A stretch of 64,000 bases of DNA, taken from contig NW_017265155.1 in assembly GCF_001638985.1 (NCBI RefSeq), positions 372,001 to 436,000 of the forward strand. Direction: 5' to 3'. Below, in pieces: positions 48,101 to 60,400 of this stretch. Each line of letters opens with the position of its first letter. Position 1 is the first letter of the stretch. A program made the position numbers and the translations under genes. Below the pieces are notes generated by a model. It searched no databases. It was not told where the DNA came from and saw only the letters and a list, made by a program, of their open reading frames with translations. The DNA comes from Phycomyces blakesleeanus NRRL 1555(-) (lineage: Eukaryota; Mucoromycota; Mucoromycetes; Mucorales; Phycomycetaceae).

Positions 48101-48592
48101 ATGACTACGTACGTGGTGAATTACTGCTAGATAGCTTATATGAATTAAACGAAAAAATACATTTGAATTGACGCGTTTCCTATAGTAATCCTCCCAAGAA
48201 TACTCCAATCACCGTTTCTGAGCTTGCCAAGTGCAATGGAACTGATCCCTCTAAACCCATCTATGTCGCAATCAAAGGAGATGTTTTCGATGTCTCCAAG
48301 AACACCGATGCTTATGGCCCTGAAGGAGGTTACAAAATTTTTACTGGAAAGGATGCCTCAAAGGTAAGGAAGTGATAATAGTATATATACCCTGGACTGT
48401 GAAATTGGATACAAACGCTAATCATGGTAAATCAAACGTTTTCAGGCACTCGCTTTGTCTTCATTGAAGCCAGAAGACTGTATTCCCGATATCAGCGAAT
48501 TAACTGAGAAGGATCTTGTGGTTCTTGAGCAGTGGCACGCTTTCTTTAGCAAGCGCTACGATATTGTTGGCAAAGTTGTCCCAGACAACTAA
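48101..48592 (+). CDS. DAP1: Membrane-associated progesterone receptor / Dap1-like heme protein
   Basis: Dap1/PGRMC proteins have a cytochrome b5-like fold, bind heme through Tyr and support sterol-making P450 enzymes. Three exons (48101-48108, 48186-48363, 48446-48592) join to 110 aa. The first coding exon is only 8 nt (Met-Thr plus two bases); the family-typical N-terminus TNPPKNTPITVSEL then follows. Conserved signals are IYVAIKGDVFDVSKN and YGPEGGYKIFTGKDASKALA, which contains the Tyr residues of the heme site, and the helix LEQWHAFFSKRYDIVGKV. It lacks the N-terminal membrane segment of animal PGRMC1, like yeast Dap1. Confidence 0.92.
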
Positions 48593-48806
48593 ACCGAGTA
48601 AAATAAATAAATACAAAATGTTCATATTTAATATGGTGTTTAAAGTCTTTTTATATATATATATTTTATAAATGCTTAATTGACCAAAAAGAAAAATAAC
48701 GACACACATATAATATATGTATGACAATGGGTGGATGAATGTTTAAATGCGTATGAATAGGATGATGCATTATTCAGAAGTAGTAGTATAATACAACTAG
48801 AAAAAT

Positions 48807-50168
48807 CTATGCCAATACAGCTTCTGATTCCTTCAACTTCTTGGCTTCAGGATTTTCGGTGGATTCTGACGAACGTTTCAGTGTTGCTTCGGCTTCTTTT
48901 AATTCCTTTTTCTTTTCACCCTTGGACTTTCCATGGTCAGCAGGAAGTTCAGGTCGGAAATAAGGCTGATAATAATAGAAAAAAAAAGATGCGTTGAATT
49001 AGGGTGATAGGTTTGAACCCTTGGGTTATCTCTTAATTACCTGGCATCTCCAGTAACCATATTTTCGGATACCCTTGATGTCTTCTTGGCCAGCCAATTC
49101 GGTTTCTCCAACTCTTTCACGCTCTTCTTCTAAGCGCTTTTTCAATTCCATGGTAATATCCCAAAACTCTTCAAACTTGTTAGCCTTTCCGAGACGTGCT
49201 CTCAAGTCAGTGTGGTGGGGTAAGCTAGGCTGGAGTATCTTGAACAGATGGGCTTTAATGATACCGGTGCGCGTGGGGCACAAATCGCGGCAGATCTCGA
49301 GGTATTCTTGTGCCATCTCCCAGGTACACGGTGGCATGTCCCGCTTGGCAAAGATAGCTGGGTTATACAAACTTCCCTCAGCACTCATGACACCATCTGC
49401 TCCAGTATAATCCAAGCACTTTTGAACATCTTCGTAATACAAAATATTTCCGTTGGCAAACACAGGCACCTTGACTGCCTCTTTAACAGCCTTAATTTTG
49501 TCCCAATCAGCCAAACCAGTATTGTGACCTTTTTGTTCTCTCAAACGGCCATGGACAGTGATTATCTGTGCTCCGGCAGCCTCGACCATCTTGGCATATT
49601 CTACTGTCTTTTCAACGGTAGGAAACACCCGGATTTTGGCAGTGACTGGAATGGCAAGTTCCTTGTGCAAAATTGAAATCATGTCCCGGATCAAGGTCCA
49701 TTCGTCCTGTAAGAAGGATCCGTAATGACCTCTTTTCGCAATGTGTTGGGGACATCCAAGATTAAGATCCACACCATCACAGTCATTCTCTACAAGCTTA
49801 GCTGCCTGCAACAAGATCTGGGGGTCGTTGGCACAAAACTATCATATATGTGCATAAGTAACACATCACTTTACAGCCAAAAGAAAAGAAAGAAAGAAAA
49901 AGACATTATGTACCTGAACAATGAGGGGTCTGTCTGCTTTGTCTGTGCTCCATTGCTCTTTACGATACTTGTGTCCCTGTTCGGGATCACTAAATAGTCT
50001 AGCATGGAACATTGGTGTAAAGCAGAGGTGTGCATCGTAACGTCTACTCAAGATTCTCCAGGCCTGTTCTGACTGATCTACCATTGGTGCCACAACAAAC
50101 CGAGGGGACCCGAGGGCTTTATAGAAGTCATAGCCGGTCAGCTTGGGGGTATCGGGTGTGTTTGTCAT
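48807..50168 (-). CDS. DUS1: tRNA-dihydrouridine(16/17) synthase, Dus1-type
   Basis: Dus1 reduces uridines 16 and 17 in the tRNA D-loop with FMN and NADPH. Three exons (50168-49914, 49838-49041, 48965-48807) join to 403 aa. Signals are [20 protein letters not shown] (FMN phosphate region), [12 protein letters not shown], the core [20 protein letters not shown] with the active-site Cys, [23 protein letters not shown] and the glycine-rich [15 protein letters not shown]. The last exon is a Lys/Glu-rich tail. I chose the ATG at 50168 (good context, GCCATGA); an in-frame ATG at 50198 adds ten residues. It converges on DAP1 with a 214-nt gap. Confidence 0.95.
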
Positions 50169-50982
50169 GGCAGAAAGGGAGACGATCTCAAATTCCACTA
50201 ACCCACTGAGCTTGTCTTTACAGATACACAGCAGTCACTAAACACCAATCGGCTGGATTCATTTCCTTGTATTGATTTTCTATTACAAAAAAAAAGTTTC
50301 TAATTTTATAATTAAAGAAAAATGTGTCAGTTACAATTATAGATTTTATTTAGTAAAATCTAACTCTCTACGTTATATATAAGACAAAGAAATTAAGTTG
50401 ATATGGTTGGTTTTTTATTTTTTATTTATTTTTTTGAAAAAAAAAAAAAACAACAGATATACTCACACATCAAAGTGCAATATTATATGTGAAATCCAAC
50501 TATTTAATTTTCATTTGCCGACATCTTTTTGCTACTTTACTTGTAGCACATAAAAAATAGACAGGTTAGTAAGAGTTTTTTCTAAAGTACGCGTCTAATT
50601 CCGAAGTGATGGAATTTTGCTTTTTTGATTATACGACATTAGGAGAAACAAAATATTTAAACACCGCCGCATTTTTTTCTGTGTAGAAGAACTGCTAGCC
50701 TCACAAAAATGCCACGCTCCCAGGTGTTTTTAAATTACTAAAAACAGCTTAGACAGTTTGAGTTTCAAACATGCCCTGAAATCTACCAAAAAGACTGGGC
50801 ATTTGAAATTCAAATTAATTATTTTATTTTATTTTCATTTTTATTTTTATTTTTATTTTTGCTTTTTTTTTACGTTTTCACTTAGTCTTTAATTTTTTAT
50901 TATTTTTTGATAACAAGTAATTGACCCTCTTATTCCAATTATAATTTTACTTAAATATTATACTGCATTGCAATTAAGGTAT

Positions 50983-51160
50983 CTGTGCTTGATTTCGGAT
51001 TAGTATCTCAATATTAGAAAAAATAGATACTGGGAGAGTTTTATTTATTAAAAAAAAAAAAAAGTTAAAATGATATTCGAGGTGTTTGGAACTGATTTTG
51101 GGTTAGTATTTCAATGTTAGGAAAGTTAGATACTGTGAGAGTGTTATTTATTAAAGAAAT
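50983..51160. repeat. Imperfect direct duplication, spacing about 102 nt
   Basis: Two copies share TTAGTATCTCAATATTAG versus TTAGTATTTCAATGTTAG, then AGATACTGGGAGAG versus AGATACTGTGAGAG, then TTATTTATTAAA in both. No open reading frame crosses them. Confidence 0.7.
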
Positions 51161-51267
51161 AGAATAATATACATATATCAATCGATAAAGACTTTCTTTT
51201 TCTTACTATTCAATTTGCCTCTCTTAATATTTGTACCTCCGCTGTGCCACGTCTGGTACTCAAAATC

Positions 51268-51380
51268 CACCCACACACACACATAAATCTACCCAGGCGA
51301 ACATAGATCTACCCAGGTGCGCAAATCTACCCAGGCACACATAAATTCATTCGGACACACATAAATCCACCCACACACAC
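51268..51380. repeat. Imperfect ACACATAAATC(T/C)ACCCAGG minisatellite
   Basis: About six degenerate units of roughly 18-22 nt alternate CACACATAAATC with ACCCAGG(C/T). Units vary in length and sequence. Confidence 0.6.
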
Positions 51381-52312
51381 ATCTTTTTTGTGATGAATTC
51401 ATAGACCTATACAAATAATAAATTAATAAATAATTAGCATACTTTTTGAAAGTAGAGCTTTCCTCCTCCCCTCAAGTTCTATGTAACTCTTCGCTATGAA
51501 AAGTTTAGCGACTATATATTACAATTAATGTGTAAAAATAAGTGGAGCAGTTTATTGAATAGATAGTAGACTTTAAGCGATGTGGTTGTAAAACGGTACG
51601 AAGATTTGCAGAGAGTTTAAAGGCAGACAAGTCATGTGCTAATATTCCAAGTTTTTAAAGATATAGATAATATTTATAAGCTCTCGTTACTAATCCTGTT
51701 TTTTTTATAAGAAAAAATAATGAAATAGCAGAAATTTTCTTATTGTTATTGTTATTATTATGAGGTAAATTTATAGGGCTTTGTCACTTACAAAAGCAAA
51801 ACTGTTATATTAAATTAGCCTATTGTCAGTTTTATTAAACCGAGTTTTAAGAGTGTATTATTAATGCTTAAAATCCATATTACACTTTTTTATATGTTAT
51901 TTATATATTTAAAAATGAAAGGCTTGGGCTATGAAACGATTAAGGGCGATTTTGGCAAAATTGACAAATACCGCATATTCTGTCAAGACAATAACGTCTT
52001 TAGCTGTAAAGTAAATGATCAATAATAGGTTCATAAACTACTTGGAAAACATGAGGGTTTTTATTGTCCTGTCATTTTGACCCATTTTTTTATAATAATA
52101 ATAATAATAATAATAAAACCTTTCTTAAATTATTAATGACAGAAGCAATACTATACTTCTGACGCAATATTGATACACGCGTAACGGATTTTATATGTAA
52201 AGTCAAGGGCTCAACAAGTTTCAGCACTTAGCAGAAAAAAAAATATATAGAAAATAACAGAGAGATAGAATATATAAATATATATTGGATAAAGCATTCG
52301 GTATTCTTACAT

Positions 52313-52356
52313 TCTTTCTTTCTCTTTCTCTTTCTCTTTCTCTTTCTCTTTCTCTT
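52313..52356 (+). repeat. TTTCTC repeat in the promoter of the Rch1-like gene
   Basis: About seven copies of TTTCTC lie 40-85 nt before the ATG at 52398. CT-rich tracts near the start site are frequent in fungal promoters, so this may also act as core promoter or 5' UTR. Confidence 0.7.
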
Positions 52357-52397
52357 TTTACTTCTATCTCTATCCGTTTCTAGTTTAATCCCCTTTA

Positions 52398-52684
52398 ATG
52401 GCCGACCCGTTTAACCCCCCTCAAGGAAGAGGTGACCCAAACTCAAGTGGGTCTCAGGCACAGGCTTCACACGAGACAACCCCTCTGTTGGCTGATAGAT
52501 CAACTGTATTGGCTTCAAAGCAGACATCGTCTACTGGTCTCGTTTCTACTTTAAAGTCCATTGCGCGTAAATATTGGTTTATTCTCGGTCTGGGTGTAGC
52601 CATTATTCTGGCCGCACAGTTCCCAGATGTTGGAAGAAAAGGAGGATATATTCGAGCTGAATGGTCTATCAAGTGGGGTGAGAA

Positions 52685-52718
<34 letters not shown>

Positions 52719-54020
52719 ATGTGTGCGTGTGTGCTGTGTTTCGTAATGAATATAAAGAAGTCTAATATCCCCAATATATATCAGGAGCGGTAATTTTGAT
52801 CTTCCTAATCTCTGGGCTGTCTTTGAAAACCCAGACTCTGGCAGAGACAGTACTGAGAGTACGCCTTCATATGCTCATACAAATTATCAGTTTGGCCATC
52901 ATTCCTTTCTTTGTATTTGGACTTGTACTACTGCTATTCAAAATACAATTGCCCATCAACTCACTGCTCTTGGTTGGTGTGGTCATCTCAGCCTCGACAC
53001 CAACAACTGTGTCTTCCAACGTTGTTATGACTGAAAATGCCTGTGGAAATGGTGCTTCTGGTAAAAAAAATGCTTTAAAGCACATATAAAAGTATATAAT
53101 AGATAATATAAGCAAAGACAAATCCAAAAGAAAAAAATATTTACAATATTAAACTTTAGCTCTGATGAATGCTGCTCTTGGCAATGTTTTGGGTAAGATT
53201 TTTTTTGAAGTTGTAATAACTGTACTAATTTTTTTTTCTTCAGGTATATTTATTTCTCCTCTGCTTGTATCTGTCTTCCAGGGTCCTCTTTTGAGAGCCA
53301 CGCCAGGAGGAGACAAGGATCAGGATGGAAGCAAACCAATTGACTTTGCTCAGGTGCTTACTCAGCTGGGTCTGACAGTACTTGTCCCTTTAATCGTTGG
53401 TCAGATCATTCAATGGATATTCCCTACTCAAGTTGCTCGAATCAAGGCCAGATGTTACCTATCTGAAGTCAGTAGTGTGGCATTGCTGACCATGGTGTGG
53501 TCAGTTTTCTCAGATACGATCTACGCAGGATCCTTTTCCTCCATCCATTCAACCGATATGTTAATTATCGTAATCTTGAATGCAGTACTTTATATCTTAT
53601 TCTCTGTCCTTTGCTTTGTCCTGGCACGTCTTCCTCTACCAGCTGGTGTTCGTACCCCTTGGTGGATCGAACGTTTCCGATATTCTCGTGAAGATACTGT
53701 GGCTGTCATGGTGTGTATACTCTTTTTTTTTATAGTCAAATATAAGATCTAACCTATAATGATCTCACCCCTATTGTGTTTAGTATTGTGGTGCAACAAA
53801 GACAGTGGCCATGGGCGTACCGTTGATTAACGTTATTTACCAAGATGGCAACCCTGGCATGATCGGTGTACTCTCGACACCTTTGTTGATGTACCACATT
53901 GAACAATTGATTCTTGGAAATATTGAAGTGGAGATCCTTAAGAATTGGGTTATCAAAGGCAAGATTGCCGACGAAACTCTAGTGACAGCTGCTCGCGACG
54001 AAGAAGAGCGCGACGCTTAA
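52398..54020 (+). CDS. Rch1/SLC10A7-type transporter-like protein (YfeH family)
   Basis: This is a member of the sodium/bile acid symporter-like fold (SBF, YfeH/SLC10A7 branch). Yeast Rch1 of this branch limits calcium uptake at the plasma membrane. Five exons (52398-52677, 52785-53060, 53160-53192, 53244-53710, 53784-54020) join in frame to 430 aa. An acidic/Ser N-terminus is followed by about ten hydrophobic segments, for example YWFILGLGVAIILAA, LLVGVVISASTPTTVSSNVV and LGLTVLVPLIVGQIIQWIFP. The family signature ASTPTTVSSNVVMTENACGN marks the first crossover helix and YCGATKTVAMGVPLI the second. Exon 3 has just 33 nt. The charged tail AARDEEERDA is cytosolic by inference. Confidence 0.9.
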
Positions 54021-54310
54021 TTTACACTTTTATACAGCTAATAAAGTATATTATATATATATATATATATCAATCCTTATATTTTATATTATGCTCAAAG
54101 GACTCTCCAAATGGCCCTGTACAAAGAAATTGGAAGAGAAAGAGATAGATAGATAGGTATACTAAAGGGTCTATAGGAAACCCCCAATCTTTCAGGGTGC
54201 CATGCCCATGCATTGGTTCAACGGTCACAGACAGCGGTCACTCAAACGGGTACAATGGACAAGGAACACGCCAGAAGACGACATGTGTTGGGTACCTTTC
54301 AATCCACATC

Positions 54311-54682
54311 ATGTCAGCATTACCTGAAAGTTCAAAGCCTCCTACACGTGCAGAACGCAAACATTGCTGGAAATTACGTGACGAATACTTTACTTGTCTC
54401 GACAAGATCAGCATCATTGACCCTGCTATTGTCGACAAGGATCCTTCCAGAGCTGAAGGGTGTCTCGACAGCAAAAAGAAATATGAAGACGGGTGCATGG
54501 CTAGCTGGGTAACTGTCGGATATTTATATATATATATTACTGCTATTGCATATATTGGTAGTTAACAAAACCATGAAAATCCATTGATGATCCTACAGGT
54601 TGAATACTTTAACAAGCGCCGAGTAATTGATGTACGACAGAAGCAGTATTTGGAGTTCTCCGAGAAGATGTCTGGAAAATAG
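54311..54682 (+). CDS. COA6: Cytochrome c oxidase assembly factor 6
   Basis: COA6 works in the mitochondrial intermembrane space, helping copper delivery to the CuA site of cytochrome oxidase. Two exons (54311-54508, 54599-54682) join in frame to 93 aa, typical length. It carries CWKLRDEYFTC (CX9C) and CLDSKKKYEDGC (CX10C), the exact spacing of the family, then SWVEYFNKRRVID, with the splice just after SW. The ATG at 54311 was chosen over an in-frame ATG at 54197 because the family starts shortly before the PPTRAERKHCW block. Confidence 0.93.
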
Positions 54683-55264
54683 AATTTGTGTACTTTGAAA
54701 GGAAACAGCTTAATAAGAGAAAGAAAGAGAATAAGAAAATAATATACTTGCACATAAACAAACACTACACTATACTGTATTACACTACACTACGCATGCA
54801 GAGACGGACAGACAGACATACAGACATACAGACATACATATATATATATATATATACATAATTATTGAGAGATTTCTAGTGATTAAAACGATGGGTGTAT
54901 TCATGTATTTGTAAGAGAGAAAAGAAAACAATCAGTAGACCATAATATTCCTAGGTTTAGTTTCATGAGCTGTAGTTTTGGGGGGGAAAAGGAGCTATTA
55001 GTTTCTTCTATATACTGGTCATCAACTCAATGGTTCCTTGAAAAGTAATTCAAACGATTGACTTGATGGTAGTGTGGTTGATCAATTGATCAATAAAAAA
55101 AAAGTATTTCAGGCAACTCTTCTCCATTCATTTCACTCGCCGAAGAACCGTCCCACCTCCTCGTCTTCACCTATACTATCAATGAGAGTCACACGAACAT
55201 GCTCCTGCAAAAGACTGGGTGTGGATGCCAATCTCTTCCTTGGGCATTCCATCAGAATCATCTA
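54683..55264. other. Intergenic stretch with repeats
   Basis: Contains (ACAGACAT)n at about 54807-54840 followed by (TA)n (54839-54856). Before the DUF1746 start the frame is open from about 55099 in phase with the gene, so the true start could lie further 5' or there may be an upstream exon after an acceptor at 55098 (TATTTCAG). Confidence 0.4.
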
Positions 55265-56077
55265 ATGAGTATACCTGCCAAGCGAGACGTATTACGATCG
55301 CTCGATTATCTACTCTACTGTCACTTTGTCTATCTTTATTTTCTCGATGCTAGTCTTTTCCTCTTTTGTATCCGTATGTTCTTACAGCTGGTAAGTTCAC
55401 AACTGGAGCAAAATTCCAGCCGCCCTTGTATGTTGTCTCTTAACTAGGCTCGCAGCAGCTTCTTTCCCCACGCTCATTCGCACGCTCATTACGCACAGCA
55501 CTTGGAATTGTAACAGCAGGATACTTAGGATGCCTTCTCATGCATCTCACTTTTGAACCAGGTCAACCTGGAATCCTTATTGATTTTATTGGAAACCGTA
55601 AGTATATAATATATATTATTTTTTATTAAATACTTTGTAAGCATATTGTTTTTATTCAGGTCAATATAATCACGCTTACTAACTCGCTTGTTATATATAT
55701 ATATATATCATAATATCGCTCCCACAATAGAACAACTTCCTACTACTATGCGATTAATTACCTTGGACAGTGTCGTTTATATTGGGCAAATTATCCGGAT
55801 CTTCATTTCATCCAGTTTATCCCAAACCCTTGTCAACTCATCTATCGCAACTACTTTAGCCGTACCACCAGCCCTGGTTCCTGCGCTAGGTTCTGATCGT
55901 ATCACACTAATGCTACCTTCTGAACGTACTCAAAATGAAGAGAATTGTGATGATTTGTTTTATCATCCCGGACTAGTTGTCGATATTAGTCTAAGATCTT
56001 CGGTGCGTAATGTGATGTATGCGGATATGGAAGATCCACACACAGCAAGAGATGGATCAGATAGACTACCAGTATAA
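55265..56077 (+). CDS. DUF1746 fungal membrane protein
   Basis: Three exons (55265-55390, 55456-55597, 55731-56077) join in frame to 204 aa from the ATG at 55265. The domain is visible as KRDVLRSLDYLLYCHFVYLY, then FLDASLFLFCIRMFLQL, a second hydrophobic part ALGIVTAGYLGCLLMHL, and ILIDFIGN plus LITLDSVVYIGQIIRIF, the typical end. Function of the family is unknown. At least two or three membrane segments are likely. The C-terminal 70 residues are polar. The start is uncertain: the frame stays open 5' to about 55099. The acceptor of exon 2 could also be three bases later (CAG/CAG), a common tandem-acceptor case that adds or drops one Gln. Confidence 0.75.
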
Positions 56078-57019
56078 AACAAAAACAAAAAACAAAGGAA
56101 AATAATGGTGATAGATATTCTTTAAAGATAAGGTATAATATGTCTTTGTGTATGTATGAATATATATATATGTAAAGAAGAACACACACACACAAACATG
56201 TATGTACGTACTCCTGCACGCCAATAATGATAATAATAATAATGAAGGAAATGGCTCATTTATACCCTGTGTCTAGGATAAATACATATGTTACATCTTT
56301 TCTCTTTTTTTATTATTCTTCTTCTCTATACGTAGAAGCTTAAATAATCTATACAAAAATATACCAAGTACTACATCGAGAAATATCACAAATATATTGT
56401 ATTTGAGTCTACACACACACACGCACACACATTCATCTTGTTACTTCTTTAGTGTGAGATTATTCATGTGTGTGTGTATGTATTATCTAAGTACAAATCA
56501 AATTGGGTGAATGTATATATATTTATTTAATTAATTAATACACATACACACATTCCTAATATACTAAAAGTCAACCTTTGTTTGCTTGTTATGTTTTGCT
56601 TCTTGGCATGTTAAAAATGAAACAAGAATAGTACTTTTGTGTAAAATTCTGAGTCAGAGCAGACATGCTATTTGCACTTGTGTGCTGAATAGACGATAGA
56701 TATCATATACCAAAAGCCACCTTTTTAGGATCGTATTTATTATTTATTATTTTAATTTACCTTAATAAAATAATAAAGAGAACATTCTAGTATAAAAGGA
56801 TTTGTGCTTATCACATTTGTAAAAGTCATTAAAAAAGATGTCTTTATTTATGCTGCTCACCAGCGTACGAGGGAATCATCGAGGGAATTGAACGAAAAAT
56901 CAATTTTCATAGTAGACAAGTACATTGTAGCTGTCTTTAGATTTTTCCTCTTTTGTGTACGCACCCGCCACAGCTTTTTATTTATTATGATTAAACTACC
57001 CACCAAGTCTATAAAGGCA

Positions 57020-57051
<32 letters not shown>

Positions 57052-57453
57052 ATAGATATTGACTGTATAAATACCAAAAACTTCAACACATCTTTACTAT
57101 CGATTATCATTATTATTTTTTTAAAAATCTTTATACAACGTTTGTGTTTTTTTATTAAGTCCATTCAATAGACGAATACTACTTTTTTCTCCAAAAAAAA
57201 AAAGAAAAAGAAAATAAAAGCTTGTGTTACTAATTCTTATGAATTCACTATTCTACGTATTTTATCGGTCCATTTAGATGTATCCTTGATCACAGACCAG
57301 AACCTTGGATTACAGTGAGCAATCCCTGCAGTCCACATAGAAAAAAAAAAGCGACGGAGTCTTACTCGCTTTTTTTTTTTCACCCTTCGATATGAGAAAA
57401 AAAAATTGGGCAACTGAAGATATGCGGGGACCTCAGGTCTGTATACTGAGTGG
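56078..57453. other. Intergenic region between DUF1746 and PPR genes
   Basis: AT-rich. Contains (CA)n tracts near 56183-56194 and 56413-56430, TAA/TTA runs, a (GATA)n tract at 57022-57055 and A/T runs near 57190-57400. No gene is supported. Confidence 0.5.
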
Positions 57454-60400
57454 TTATGCGGTGATCAGGTCGGCAACAACGGCTGTAACCTTTTCAGGGA
57501 ATTCACGCTTAATCATGCTGTCAAGAACGACCTTTGCTTTGTTGACCAGTTTGTTGTCAAGATAGGCACGGACCATTGCTTCATAGGTGCTTGGCTCGCG
57601 CACAACCACAACATTGCTGGCATTCTTCTGGAGGCTGACACAGTAGATCTTGTCATCGGTCATGGCTCTGAACATGGCCTCGGCCTTGGAAAGCAGTCCC
57701 TTCTTACCATAGCCACGGATGAAGAGGTTCTCGATGTAAGGAGAGCTACTCTTGCCAATACGCTTCTGCATATCCAAGTAAAGCTTCTCAGCACGCTCAA
57801 GCTCGTTGTTGGAGATATATGTATCCAACATAGCCTGGTAAACAACTTCATCGGGAACAACACCGGCCTTGTGCATCTCATCAAAAACCCACTTGGCGCT
57901 CTTGACATCATTCTCAAGTGTACCATAGGAGTAGATCAGGGTGGCATAGTGAGTGGCCTGGGGGCGAATGCGGTCACAGTTCTCCATCTCGCTCAGCATA
58001 CGATGAGAGGATACACGGTCATAGGGAGCAATGGTAGCATAGGCCTCCATCAGCAACTTGTAAGTGTAGGCAGAAGGCTTGACACTGCGGCGGCGAAGTT
58101 CTTCAAAGTACTCAAGAGCACGAGCACGGTTGGGCTGCTGGCGGACATAGAACTGAATCATGTTGTTGAAGGGACCAACACGAAGTTCATAAGGAGAAGC
58201 AAGCATCTCACCAAACAAACGAGAGGCATGGGACTCGGAACCAGCACGGACACAGGCAGAGATCAAGGCACCATAGGTAATAGAGTTGGGAGACACCTTG
58301 AACTGGCGCATCTCATCAAACAAACAGAGAGCGAGGTCCAGCTTGCGAGCCTTTGCGAGCTTGGAGATGACGACATTGTAAAAGAAGGTGGTGGGCTTGA
58401 CATCGTGGCGCTTTGCTTCATCATAGATAATCAAAGCATCGGTGGCCTCATCAGTAGCACACTTGGCACTGCCAAGTAACAGACTAGCGTAACCATTTCC
58501 ATCAGGATAACGACCCATCTCCTTGATTGCATCATAGTACTTCTTGGCCTCGGACATCTCGCCTTGCTGAGCATATCCAATGAGAACACTGTTGGTAGCA
58601 GAAAAGATAGCCTTCTGAGCACGCTGAGGATCCTCGGTGATGAGCAATGTCTTGTAAGCCTTGAGGGATAGAGTGTACATTTCCTTGGCAACCTCGAGGT
58701 GACCCTGCTTGCCAGCCAGGGCAATGGCATCGCGCATGGATTCAGGGGAAGGAACCAAACCAAGTTGGATAATCTTTTGCTTCAGAATTGACTGGGCCTC
58801 ATCGATGTTTCCATTCATGACGGCTTTCATGATGTCGGCAGTGGCAACCTCAGACTCGGCTGTGATCACAGTCGATGACCCGCACTTGTGAGCAACAATG
58901 ATCTCTTGAATCTCTTCCTCGTCCTTGTTGATCTTTCTTGCTTCATCAACTTGAGTACGGTTGCTAAAGGCAGAAACCCATTCTGCTTCAGTGGCATGGG
59001 CACCCATTCCCTTGAGCTGAGTAGAGACACGGGAGATCAGGCTAGAAGGTGGGGTAGCTGTACCGGGGCGAACCATGTCTTTAGCCAAAGCCAACACAAA
59101 GGTGTCAAAGGCAGGAAGCAAAGGATGGACAGCACCATGGCAGTAGGCTATCAAGGCTGATTCACACACAAGCTGGCACTCTGCTCCAGAAATAGGCTCG
59201 TGCTCGCAGTCTGCAGGGTAGCTGGCTACCAAGATGCTGGCCAAAGAAGAAGGCAAGCCAACAGAGGGTATAGAAGACACGGCCTTGACAACCTCGATCA
59301 CTTGAGAGAACTGTTTCTTGGATGCCATGGCAATTTGGAGAGCAGCATTGACAATGTGGCTGGAACCCTTGGAAAGAGTGCGAGAAGTCATGGCACCAAT
59401 GGCAGCACGGAGAGCAGCGATGGCTCGAGTAATGTCACCAGCGCTCACAAACTGAGTAACAATGCGCTCTGAGAGAAGAGCATCGGGCTCAAGACCGGCT
59501 GTCTTCATCTCTTGGATGACCTCCAATACCTTGTCTTGGTTGATCTTGAGGTTGCTGAGACAGAGAAGAGCGTAGTTGGCGAGGTTTCCGTAGGACTTTG
59601 AGATGTCGGTCTTTACCAATGCATCATAGACTTCAGTTGCGGCGTCGAATCTGCTGACCTGGCAGTAAGCGGACAAGATTGGACCATAGCTGCTGGCATC
59701 AGGGGTTGGGAGCTCTTCGGATGATGTGAGGTTGTTCACCATAACCATGGCCTGGTCCATTGCATTGTGCGTGCAATAGTGACGGATGATTGAATTGTAA
59801 GGGATGATACTGAGCTTGACGCCATGGCTGGGCATGTTTTCAGTAATACGGATGGCACCCTCGAGATCGTCACACTTGAGGTGAGAGTCGACTGAGGCGT
59901 TGTAAACATAGGAAGCATCGTGAACACCGAGGGTATCTTTGACGGAAAGATACTCTTGGAAGTAGCCATCAGCAGACGCGACATCGCCAGCACGGCCAAA
60001 CAGGTTGATCAGAGCAGCAAAGGTAGCAGAGGATGGAGCAGTGTGCTTTTTAAGCTCGTTGTAGATAATCAGAGAATCCTTGGTGTTGCCATAGTGGGAC
60101 AAGACGCGGAGAAGCTGGTTGTATAGATCTACTGGAAAATCCTTGGAGCTGTCTTGAGCAACGGCCTCTTTGAATAGGACCAATGCTTTGGCAAGGTTGC
60201 CCTCGGCTTCGAGAGTTCCGATGTTTGAGTTCTTTCCAGACTTTTCTTGCTGCTGACCAGAGCGAGCAGTCTGACGCTTGAGCATAGCAACCACTTTCTG
60301 AACCTCGACGTCCCGCTTGCAGAGAGCACGAATGAGGATAGAGTATGTGGTACTGTTGGGTGAGATTGAATCCCAGAGCATGTCTTCGTAAACTATAAAC

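Larger units (their letters stand above)
50169..52312. other. AT-rich intergenic region with old repeats
   Basis: No gene is supported. It holds long T/A runs near 50411-50453 and 50821-50870, an imperfect direct duplication with about 102-nt spacing (50983-51160), imperfect units of ACACATAAATCTACCCAGG (51268-51380) and an (ATA)n run near 52093-52115. Confidence 0.5.

Noticed and set aside
57871..58479. A 202-codon frame antisense to the PPR gene
   Set aside because: The sense strand has a 979-codon frame with PPR repeats; the antisense frame has no motif.
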